Shown here in pieces: positions 10,133 to 20,261 of a stretch of DNA of 64,000 bases. Under the pieces are notes generated by a model. It was not told where the DNA came from, made no database searches, and saw nothing but the letters and a program-made list of their open reading frames with translations. Location of the stretch: positions 5,580,001 through 5,644,000 of the forward strand of contig OY756970.1 of assembly GCA_963580455.1 (NCBI GenBank), in the 5' to 3' direction. This stretch comes from Euonymus europaeus (lineage: Eukaryota > Streptophyta > Magnoliopsida > Celastrales > Celastraceae). The translations under genes were made by a program, and so were the position numbers. Position 1 is the stretch's first letter. Each line of letters begins with the position of its first letter.

Positions 10133-12346
10133 GTGTCTTTCTCCAGTTCTAGCACATTTTCTATATCTGGTCTTTCAACCTCCTCTTTTGATAGTGATCA
10201 AGCAACTGCCTCTACCGATGAGGTGGTTATAACTAAGACAAATCCTCTTTCAATAAAACCAATTTTTGTAGAGTCTTCCTCGGTAGATTACCCTGTAGAG
10301 TATGGCCCTCATGATCTTCCCCCTCCCAATGAGAGGGGTGGAGGTACTGATGCCAGCACCACTGAACTGACCTACCTCACTTGTGACTAGTCAAATAGTT
10401 ATATTGACGAAGTAGTGGCCAAGTGTGGTCTTCCCTACCCTTACCGACGTGTTGGTAAGGGTGAGTCTCCATTTCATCCTAACCGAGGTGAGTTTGCTAT
10501 CTCACTTAGGTCACTCCAAGCCAGTGCTAGGATTTCTTTCCCACCAGCCATTATCGATTTTCTTCGTTGGTTTAATCTTTCTCCAGCCATTCTAGCACCC
10601 AACTCATGGAATTTTCTGGCCAACATTCTATGTCTCTCACATAAACACCATCTCGGTATCTCCTCGGTCATTCAACATCTTTGCCTGCTATGCAATCTTC
10701 CAAATTCTCCTGGCCTATTTTACTTGAAACTTAAGCCAGGGCTGAAGTCTCCTTTGTACAACCAGTCCATCAAAAGATGGAAAGGTCTTATATTTTTGTG
10801 CGAGTTCCTCTCCCTCAAGGAGAGGAACTTCCTTTTCGTACCACCTAGTCGGTTCCTCTTACCGACCAATTCAATCGTCCACCTCAATTAAAAGGGGAGG
10901 AACTAAAATTATATGAAGCCTGGAAGGAACTCCTTGTCGTTGGGGTTGATACAGATATGAAGTTCACCCTGCAGGACTTCTCGGTTTCTAATTTTTGTTA
11001 CGGATCTTAGCAAGGTTTGCTTATTTTCAGTTTTTCAAGATTTTTGATTATCATCACTGATCGGTATTTATTTGACTTGTGGTGATGCCTTGCAGATATG
11101 GCTGATTTGTTTGAGTACATCGTGATGAATGCAGTTACTCTTCCTCGACAACAGAAGAGGAAGAAAACAAGCAAGGGCAAGGAGACCAAGAGCCTCATGT
11201 GGGGCCCACGGGGGAGACCAGGGCTTCTGAAATAGCCCTTACTGGAGCAACTACCTTGGTCACTACCGTGACTCGGAGCGCCCCGTCTCCTCGGCTGGGT
11301 ACTCCTCGGTTTGGGGTTCCTCAAATCTCTCGCCAGGTAAATGATCCTCCAATTACCGAGGAGGACTTTGCTCGGCATGCTCCCCAATGGGATGTCAGTG
11401 AGACTGACAGGGTGGTCAATCCAAAAGTGGCTACCGAAATACTGAAGCATTTGCCTACGCCTGTAGACTATGACAGGGTGTCTAGTCTGACTGCCATGGA
11501 GCATCTAACACAGATAAACTCCCTCTTCATGCAGGTATGAGTTTTTGCTCTTGAGCTCGGTATCTTTATTTTTTTTGTTAAAATATTTTTACTTACTATT
11601 TTTTCCTTTCTTTCTAGACTGTTGTGCACCTTTTTGCCCTTCCCTCCAGCATTGCTCGGTTCGTTTACGAGAAGACAGTTCATCGGGAGAGAGCTGATGT
11701 TGCTGAGGAGAGGGCTACCAAGGCCAAGAACGAGCTCAATTCGATGAAGGCCGAGATGGAAGAGATGCAGCAGTCTCACTCTGCTCAGATGGAGAAGGCT
11801 GCTTGGAAACGAAGAGAGCTAAAGGAGAGGACCGTCTCCATAGAGCAGAAACTGAAGAATGCTGAGAAGATGTATCAGCGACTCCTCGGTGATGCCGAGC
11901 AACAAACTATCCAGAAGTTCAAGGACTCTGAGGAGTTCAAGGCTGCCCTGAGGGAGGAAGGATTTTATGGCTTCCGTGCAGGGGTCAAGGAGTCCAGGAA
12001 GCTGCTCGTTAAGGCTGGCCTGGACTCTTCCATCTTGACTCCTCTGTGCCCTTCTCTCATGGGGAGGGATCAACTTGAGGAGTCTAAAGGGGAGATCCTT
12101 GAAGCCTTTAGGAAGGCTGAGTAGAGAAGGAAGAGGGGGCTTGTCGAGATGGATTTTTCTGAGGAGGAAGCATCTGATGAGGATGTGGAGGTAGTGGAAG
12201 AGAAGATCCTGGAGGCTGACCTGGATGGACAAAACCAAGCTCCTTTTCCCATTGCTGAGACAACCGAGGAGGCTCCTTCAGCTTTTCCAGCAAATGTGCC
12301 TTCTGCCGAGGAGTCTGGCTCTGGCATCCCTCCTACAGATGTTTAA
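10133..12346 (+). pseudogene. A1 antisense gene remnant, Transposase_28-like
   Basis: This is the degraded counterpart of the three-exon antisense gene of A2. Exon 1 is about 10133-11014, exon 2 about 11096-11534 and exon 3 about 11618-12346; the introns are at matching places and keep GT and AG. Differences from A2: the start codon is GTG, TAG stops lie at 10388 and 11008, a 1-nt loss near 10783 shifts the frame after SIKRWK, and a TAG at 12122 replaces CAG. The core phrase FNLSPAILAPNSW, the coiled coil and the acidic tail (EEEASDEDVEVVEE) remain readable. At the codon where A2 has its only stop, A1 still has CAG. Confidence 0.8.
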
Positions 12347-12469
12347 ATTCTTTTTTGTATGGGCTTTGCCCTTTTTTTTTCTCCTTGCTTGTAATGAACT
12401 CTTTTTTTTATCATTAATGAAATATGCCTTTTTGTTACTCGGCAATTCAGACTCATTCATGTATATTCA

Positions 12470-12662
12470 CCTGGTCGGTAGACCGACCATCCAGTTTATG
12501 TTTTAAGACTTTCATGAGTCTTAAAAAGAAATTAAATAGCTTTCTTCAACTGAGGTACCATCCCGGTAGAAAGTCCGACTGGGGTTCTGGGACCTTTTAT
12601 ATTGAAGACTCAAGTCTTTATAGTTGCCTAGATACTATCATGGTCGGTAGGCCGATCAGGCT
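12470..12662. repeat. A1 short hairpin repeats (TGGTCGG type)
   Basis: Three copies of a GGTCGG inverted repeat: a perfect one at 12473-12490 (TGGTCGG, TAGA-type loop, CCGACCA), a degenerate one near 12562-12585, and one at 12640-12660 (TGGTCGG/CCGATCA). They lie between the antisense gene and the end of pol, as the larger array does in A2. Confidence 0.7.
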
Positions 12663-12908
12663 TATAGTATCTTCATTTCCTTTTTTAGGGAAAATTTGCT
12701 TAAGTCTTGACATCTTGTGATGCTGGATGGTAAGGCATTTATACTTAGCCAATTTTTTGGCCAAGTTTGCATGTTGTCCGTGTCAAGTCTTCTCATGCAT
12801 GTAGATGCTTTATTTTGGGAAAGAGACCTTAGCTTTTATTCATTCACGCATGTTCCAAGCTGAAAAACAAATGCATTAAATAGAAACATCATTTATTATA
12901 ATAAAGCC

Positions 12909-13073
12909 CTACACATAGTATCTTCGAAGATTGTCCACATTCCAGGGTCTCATATCCCCGGGCCTTGTTGGGTCTTCGATCTTGTATGTGCCATCCTTCA
13001 AAATCTTCACTACTAGGTAGGGCCTTTCCCAGGTTTCACCCAACTTACCTGGGTGTTTTCCTGTAGCAGCTAC
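12909..13073 (-). pseudogene. A1 pol C-terminus, cut by element B
   Basis: The minus-strand reading encodes the last 54 residues of the Tat polyprotein (LGETW then DPTRPGDMRPW and NLRRYYV before the stop), closely matching the end of the A2 polyprotein at 20262. It is cut at 13073 by the start of element B; the 5-bp word GCTAC (13069-13073) would be the left target duplication. The matching right copy is gone because of the deletion at 46271. Confidence 0.85.
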
Positions 13074-13534
13074 TGATTTGGATGGTATTTTGCATATTTA
13101 TGTGGAGTTTTGAAAGCAAAAGGTTGAGTTTCAATGCTTAAAAACCACATTTTAGGTTTGAGTTGCCGAAATCCATGTTAATGAGCCAATACATAATTCA
13201 ACACTTTGGCATAGTCATTTTAAGTGTTTTCTAGTGGTTCAAGTTGGTTTGATAGCTTAGAGATATGAAATCCAAGTTTTGGGCATAATGGTTAGAAGTT
13301 ATGGAAATGCTATCTCTTAAGCATTTGAGTTTTAATATGCCGAATTTTGTTCTATCAACCTAAAAATGGTTTTGACACTTGTTTAAGTATGTTTCAGTCA
13401 TTTATGACTTGTTTGAATGAGTTTTGTAGGCTCCGGATTGATCGGGGTTGAATATAGAAGAAAAGACACAAAGGAGCTGAAAAATTGGATTTTGCTGTCA
13501 ACTGTCCGGACACTTATCAGAAACCGTCCGGACG

Positions 13535-15713
13535 TGTCACGCCCCTCTCCCAGATAGGCACATATGAGCATCCATGAATCCCAGAGACGTGACCGGCAGG
13601 GAACCCTTCCGTTCCCCGAACCGGATTTACACCCCAAGCTACCCAAACACTACATAAGTAATCTCACACATATATATATATATAAATGTCAACCATAATC
13701 CCAAATACTCCAAACATAATGTAATCTGCAACCTAGAGTCTACAGCGAAAAAATCCAAATATCATAAATACGAAAAACAGATACTGAAGACAGACACAAC
13801 ATTCCCACACCAGCTACATTACGCCTCACGCATCCCTGCGCTGATCATCCACTCCGGCTATCTCTCCTGAAAACATGTGAATGAAAGGGGTGAGCTACAA
13901 AGCTCAGTAGGGATATGGAGAAATATCGATAATCAGAATAAACGGAATGTAGAACTCAAGATGTATGTGAAATGACCAGGAAACTCAAATAGTGATACAC
14001 TCCCGTATCACCGAACTCTAGTAAATCAGAGATATAGTAAGAAAGTCTGTATGATATAGAATACATACAGAGAAACCATAAGTGATACACATCACAAACC
14101 ATTACAATCAGTCAATCCGTAGGGTAGATACCGAGTAGGCTCTACTACTACCATCCTCAAGTACAACTCTCAAATCAGTACTCAATCATAATCCAACTCA
14201 AATCCATATCAACCAGATCCATATCAACTCAAATCCACATAACACCAGAAAATCCTCCCCGGGACCCACCCTGATCCCCGCAAGGTGTCTCCCAGTCCAG
14301 GTACTCCCCAGATTGGATGAGGATCGAGCCTACATCAGGTACTCGATAGCATCGCCTACATCGAAGAGCGTCCCCTAGGATGTACCTCACCTCAATCCAG
14401 CCTCCAGGTACGTACCCGATCGAAACCATCGATAAATCATCCAGTAAGCTGGGTCGCCCGATGTGGGTCCCACGCTCTACAAATCATCCCTCCATAATCT
14501 CACAAATCATAAAAGATCATCATAATGAAGTCCTATCCGAACTCTCGAGAAAAAACAAACATCAGAAGGTGGGCCCCACAAAAGGATAAGTGGGCCCCAC
14601 CAGGATAGTGGACCCCATGAGAGGATAGGTGGGTCCTACAAGGATAGGGGGCCCCACAAGAGGATAAGTGGGTCCCACCAGGATAGTGGGCCCCGCAAGA
14701 GACACAAAAATACTGTCAGTCGTACATATACCTCCAAACCAACCACATATAATCATAACATATTGCAATTGCGGAAATAAATCAGATAAGAGTATAAACA
14801 GAGAAATTCTCAACCTCCGGAAATTTCACACCAATAGACAAATAGGAGTCCGTCGAATACGGAACCCCCGGAACCCCAAATAAGAACTAGGGCAGAATCC
14901 CTACCTGAAATGTCGACTACGCTAATCCGTAGTACGTCCGAAATCCCAATCCGAAATCCTCAAATCAACCTCCTGCATCGAAATATGGATACGTATACGC
15001 GACAGTCAAAATACGAATAGTCAACGGTCAAAGTCAACTCGAGTAAAATAGTCCACGGTCAAACCGAGTCAACCCAATCAAAACGGGTCAAACCCGAGTT
15101 AACCGGTCAACTCGGTCAAACCCGAGTCAACTCGCCGGAGCTGAGTCAACTCGGCCGGACCGTCGCCGGAATCCATTTTTCCGGCGAATATTCCGGTCAC
15201 TCCTACATCAAAATGAAGCCCACAACAACAGAAATCTAATGGTACCTGTCTCGTTCCAAAATTCCTATTGAATCGACCGGGATCGAGCTCGGAAGTCGTC
15301 GGAAATCGAAACTTTGCCGGCTGATTCCGCCGCCTGTGGTCGTCCGATGACGACGATTCTGGTTGTGTTTTGTTCCTCTCTCCACAAGCTTCGTTTCGAC
15401 ACCTCACTTGCCTCAATCGGACCACAAACACGAAAAATCCATTTCAAATTCCATTTTCTCTCTCTCCCTCGCGTGTTCTGCCGGTTGTTGCTGGAAAATC
15501 TGGAATATGCCAGATTTTCTGGTAAATTACCATTTTGTCCCTCGTTTTAATCTTAATTACTTAAACTTCCATAATTCGTAACAAATCCAATTCAACTCCG
15601 ATTTTGGTGATTCTTGCGCCTATATTTTTCTAATAATATGTAGTATTTATTAAAAATATAAAATTTGAAAATTTATTATATATTTTTTTTTAATTTGGGT
15701 TCGGGATATTACA
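13535..15713 (-). mobile_element. Solo LTR of the C family (copy 1)
   Basis: A 2179-bp C-family LTR in minus orientation, starting TGTCACGCCCC and ending GGGATATTACA, flanked by a perfect duplication GGACG (13530-13534 and 15714-15718). The insertion split a CCGTCCGGACGG palindrome of the B LTR. It is more diverged from the LTRs of element C than those are from each other. Reverse-strand copies of the GGTCAA/AGTCAA array and the GGGCCCAC blocks are present. Confidence 0.92.
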
Positions 15714-16288
15714 GGACGGTTCAAGAAGAAAGATGGACAGATTGATTTTCAAGCATATCCATCCGGACGGTACTGTTCACCATCCGGACGGTTGAAGAAG
15801 AAAGACGGAAAGTGCTGTTTTCAAGCATATCTGTCCGGATGGCACTGTGCGATAATGTTCGGGTCAACTTTTGAAGGTGCAAATGATCGAATTTGAAGAA
15901 CCTTACTTCTACAAAGGTGAAGTAGACATCCAGATATTTCCAACGAGTGTTCATACGCATAAATCCATTGAGAATTGAAGTCTGTGGAATTAAAACAAGA
16001 TGCTACCTCGAACAGTTTCAGTAATTTCGGATTTTATGATTTTTACTCAATTCTTGAAGGGCAAACTTGTCTAATTACTTTATTTGCCCAATGAGACTTA
16101 TTTTTAATGGGTTAGGATGTTCTTCTAACAGAGGTATGAGGGTTTTATGGGTCTTGAGACCCCATTCTTTGTACAACACTCATTTTGGCCGAAAATACAT
16201 ATTCTCTAAGGTTTTTGTTCTCTTACCTTGTTCTTCATCTTTGATTCTTGCTTGGGGTTCGAAAATAAGTCTATTGAAGATTTCTAGG

Positions 16289-16924
16289 TGATGACGTCAA
16301 AAAGGTGGCAGTACCAAGAAGACGCTCAGTGGGTCAGACCTGCAGTGATGCACGGATACCAAGGGTGAAGATCCTTCCAAGAAGCCAGACAGCCGAGCAG
16401 CTGAGCAGCCAAACAGTGAAGGTGCTGTCCAGGCAGACAGGGATCTGTCCAGGAGGTATGTCCTTCCAAAGAGCTGACCAGCTATTGACCAGCTAGGTAG
16501 CCTGCCAGGCAACTTACTGACCAGGCAGGTAGGACAGTCCAGGTTGATCAGCTAAGCAGTCTGGGAGTTGAGCACAACAAACAAAAGTGAGCTAAAGGCC
16601 GCACCAGAGGTTTTCCTCTGGCGTTGGCGCTCCGACGCTCAAGTCAGTAGGTATTCACTCCTCGGACTAGAGCTCTCTCTTAGCCAAAGTGTGGATAATG
16701 ATTCAGTTTTTATAATACCTGACTTGCTGAGTCTTATATAGGGCTGAGGACCACTGTTGAAGTGGGTCTTCCCATTATAGTTGTGGACCATATCCAGTTG
16801 TTTTTCACCCTGGTAGGTCCAGCTGGTACACTCTTACCGAGGATACTGCCTGGTGGGCATGAAGAGTCTTGGTCCACGTATGACGTGGCGGAGCACCATT
16901 GGTGGGGGTATTTTTGTAATATCA
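16289..16924 (-). repeat. A2 3' LTR (left end)
   Basis: Plus strand reads TGATGACGTCA to GTAATATCA. The TGACGTCA palindrome is at 16292-16299. It is the copy next to the polypurine tract and the antisense gene. About 12 single-base differences from the 5' LTR and no length difference were counted by eye. Confidence 0.92.
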
Positions 16925-16943
16925 GTTGGCCCCCAACTCCCTT
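16925..16943 (-). other. A2 polypurine tract
   Basis: Read on the minus strand the bases next to the 3' LTR are AAGGGAGTTGGGGGCCAAC, a G-rich purine run of the kind that primes plus-strand synthesis. This fixes the orientation of A2. Confidence 0.7.
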
Positions 16944-17097
16944 ATCGAGGCGTCGTTCTGCGCAGATCGATGAGAGGAGTTATTATGCCATTCTATTAAT
17001 GAGGAGATGACAACTCAGACCTTTAGATCAATGGTCCATGTCTGCGCGGTTCATTGGCCATCTGTTGCTGGCCGTTGATCTGAGATTGGTCTTTTGC

Positions 17098-17106
17098 TAT
17101 AAAAGG
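17098..17106 (+). promoter_or_regulatory. TATA box of the A2 antisense gene
   Basis: TATAAAAGG, a near-ideal plant TATA box, 137 bp upstream of the ATG at 17235. Upstream is a block shared with A1 (CTTATCGAGGCG, TCTGCGCAGATCGATGAGAGGAG) that lies inside the element and outside the LTR, so the antisense gene seems to have its own promoter instead of using an LTR. Confidence 0.6.
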
Positions 17107-17234
17107 ACGTGGGAATGAGTCATTCCACACTTCTTCTGAAAGTTGAGAGCTTATACCGAGCAGTAGTACATACCGAGCAAGATCAAGAGTCAATCCTCCA
17201 ATTTTGACCTACCGAGCAATCTTCTAGGTAAGCC

Positions 17235-19445
17235 ATGACTTCTTCTAGTTCTAGCACTTCTATTTCTGGCCTTTCAACCTCCACCTCTGGTAGTGACCGA
17301 GCAACTACCTCTACCGATGAGGTAGTTATTACTCAAACCAATCCTCCCCTAGCAAAATACAATTTTGTGGAGTCTTCCTCGGTAGAATATTCTGTAGAGT
17401 ATGCCCCCCATGACCTCCCTCCTCCTAATGAGAGGGGTGGAGGTACCGATGACGGCATTACTGAACCAACCTACCTTTCCTGTGACCTATCCAACACCTA
17501 TATAGACGAGGTGGTGGCCAAGTGTGGCCTGCCCTACCCATACCGACGTCTAGGTGAGAGTGAGTCTCCATTTCGCCCTAGGAGAGGCGAGTTTTCCACC
17601 TCACTTCGGTCACTCCAAGCAGGTGCTAGGATTCCTTTCCCACCAGCCATAACCAACCTTCTTCGTCAGTTCAATCTCTCTCCAGCCATTCTGGCACCCA
17701 ATTCCTGGCACTTTCTGGCCAACATTCTTTGTCTTTCTCACAGATACCATCTTGGTATCTCCTCCTCGGTTATACAGCACCTGTGTCTTCTGTGTCATCT
17801 ACCGAACTCCCCTGGTCTTTTCTACTTAAAGCTCAAGCTAGGACTTAAGATCCCGCTGTACAACCAGTCCATCAAGAGATGGAAAAATTCCTACATCTTT
17901 GTCCGAGTTCCTCTTCCTGAAGGGGAGGAACTCCCTTTCCGTACCACCTGGTCGGTACCTCTTACCGATCAGTTTAACCGTCCTCCCCAGTTGAAGGGTG
18001 AGGAGTTAAACTTATACGAAGCCTGGAAGGAACTCCCCGTTGTTGGGGCCGAGACCGACATGAAGTTCAATCCACAGGACTTCTCGGTTTCTAATTTCTG
18101 TTACGGATCTCGGCAAGGTTTGCTTGCTTTTATTTCTTCAATATTTTAGGTTACCATCACTGATCGGTAGATATTTTGACTTGTTGTGATGCCTTGCAGA
18201 TATGGCCGACTTGTCAGAGTACATGGCGATGAACGCTGCCCCTGCTCCTCGGCAACAGAAGAGGAAGAAGACCAGCAAGGGTAAGGACCCCAAGAGACCT
18301 CGTGTGGGGGCCAAAGGGGAAACTATGGCGTCTGAGATAGCCTTAACTGGGGCTACCACCTCGGTCACTACAACGACACGAACTGTTCCTTCCCCTCGGC
18401 AAGGGACTCCTCGGTCAGGTCCTTACCAGATCCCTCGGCAGGTGAACGATCCTCCTCTGGGACCCATTGCCGAGGAGGATTCTGCTCGGCATACTCCAGA
18501 ATGGGATGTCAGCAAGACTGATAGGGTAGTCAACCCAAGAGTGGTTACCGAGATGCTGAAGCACTTGCCGACCCCTGCAGACTATGACAGGGTGTCTAAT
18601 CTGACTGCTATGGAGCATCTGACCCAGATGAACTCCCTCTTCATGCAGGTATGAGCTCCTTCTCCTCAGCTCGATAACTTTTCTTTCTGATAAATTTTTT
18701 CTAAGTCATTTCTTCTTTTCAGACTGCTGTCCACCTCTCTGCCCTTCCCTCAGGCATTGCTCAGTTTGCCTATGAGGAAACCGTTCAAAGGGATAGGGCC
18801 GATGCTGCCGTGGAGCGTGCCACCAAGGCCAAAAATGAGCTCAATTTGATGAAGGCCGAGGTGGAGGAGATGCAGCAGGCTCACTCTGCTTAGATGGAGA
18901 AAGCTGCTCGGCAACGAAAGGAGATGAATGAGAGGGTGGTCTCCTTGGAGCGCAAATTAAAGAACGCTGAGGAAACCTACCAACGTCACCTCGGTGATGC
19001 CGAGCAGCAGACAATCCAGAAGTTCAAAGATTCTGAGGACTTCAAGGCTGCATTGAGGGAAGAGGGCTTCTATGGCTTCCGAGGAGGGGTTAAAGAGTCC
19101 AGGAAGCTACTTGTTAAAGCTGGCCTGGATTCTTCCATCATGACGCCTTTGTGCCCTTCTCTCATGGGAAGGGATCATCTTGAGGAGTCCAAGGAAGAGA
19201 TTATAGAAGCCTTCAGGAAGGCTGAGCAGAGGAGGAATAGGGGACTTGGTGAGATGGATTTCTCTGATGAGGAGGCATCCGATGAGGAGGTTGAAGTAGT
19301 AGAGGAGGAGAACCTGGAGGCTGACCAAGAAGCACCAAGTCAGGCTCCTCTACCAATTGCTGATACAACCGAGGAGATACCTTCAGCTCTTCCATCCAAT
19401 GTGCCCACTGCCAAGGAGTGCGGCTCTGGAGCTCTTTTTCCTTAG
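17235..19445 (+). pseudogene. A2 antisense three-exon gene, Transposase_28-like, one premature stop
   Basis: Exons 17235-18117, 18200-18648 and 18723-19445 join in frame to 685 codons. Introns are 82 and 74 bp with GT-AG ends (donors AAG|GTTTGC and CAG|GTATGA). Visible regions: a Ser/Thr-rich N-terminus (1-30); a domain at about 97-240 with FNLSPAILAPNSWHF, PGLFYLKLK and SIKRWKNSYIFVRVP, which resembles Pfam Transposase_28 ('putative gypsy-type transposon'); a basic NLS-like patch with QKRKK and KRPR (about 312-329); a coiled coil (about 465-540); the phrase FYGFRGGVKESRKLLVKAG; an acidic tail (DEEASDEEVEVVEEE). The only lesion is TAG at 18891-18893 (codon 501), where A1 has CAG. It runs opposite to gag-pol, between pol and the 3' LTR. 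Role unknown. Confidence 0.82.
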
Positions 19446-19607
19446 ATCCTTAGGATCTTTGTTGTATGGGCTTAGCCCTTTTTGCTTTGTTCTTGACTTG
19501 TAATGAACCTGTTTTAATTCAATGAAATCAGAATTCATGACTGCTCGGTAGTGCATATTATATACTTGTGTATATATTTTTTTTTTGTTTGAAGGTCATC
19601 ATGCCTT

Positions 19608-20092
19608 TCTGGTCGGTAAGCCGACCAGCCTTCTTGTATTATTTTTTTTTTTTTGGACTTTTAAGTCTCAAATTTTCTTATGTATTTCAGAGTTGAAGAT
19701 ACTTCCCTGGTCGGTAGGCCTCCCAGGGTCTTTGTGTCTTCTTGCTTTCTTGATCAAAATCTTCATGTTTTGATTGCCTGGTCGGTATGCCGACCATGAC
19801 TTCAGAAGCTTTTTATTCCTTTTAGGAATATTGGAATGCCATCCTCGTCGGTAAGCCGACTGTGGCGTTGATCTTTGAAGATCCTTCTTCCTTTTAGGAA
19901 GGTCTGGAAGGCCATCTTGGTCGGTAGACCGACTGTGGCGTTTGGACCCTTTTTATTAGGGCTGAAGTCTTCAGTGTTGTGTGGATTTTATCCTGGTCGG
20001 TTGGCCGACCAGGCTTATGATGTCTTCATTTCCTCTTTTGGGAAATTTGATTTTGCCTTGTCATCTTGTGACGTTGGTCGGTGTGACATTGA
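19608..20092. repeat. A2 hairpin repeat array between pol and antisense gene
   Basis: Seven GGTCGG inverted repeats spaced about 60-100 bp: 19609-19628 (8-bp stem), 19705-19728 (CCCTGG/CCAGGG), 19779-19796, 19846-19860, 19919-19934, 19992-20013 (9-bp perfect stem CCTGGTCGG/CCGACCAGG) and a one-armed copy near 20075. The spacers share words such as TTTTAGGAA and TGTGGCGTT, so the array grew by tandem duplication. It lies in the 3' untranslated part of both the gag-pol RNA and the antisense RNA, which could pair with each other here. Confidence 0.8.
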
Positions 20093-20261
20093 TACTTAGC
20101 CAATTTTTTGGCTAAGTTTACATGTTGTCCAGGTCAAAGCCTTCTCCTGCATTGTGATACTTTATTTTAGGAAAGAGACCTGAACTTTTATTCATTCCTG
20201 CATGTTCAAAGCTGAAAAGCAGATACATAGAAATAAAAACATCATGTGTTACAATAAGGTA

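Noticed and set aside
11007..11504. Minus-strand frame of 165 codons over the A1 antisense gene
   Set aside because: It is the shadow of exon 2 of a recognisable plus-strand gene and has no motif of its own.
19608..20092. CRISPR-like array
   Set aside because: Units are inverted repeats in a eukaryotic retrotransposon with homologous spacers; there are no unique spacers or cas genes.
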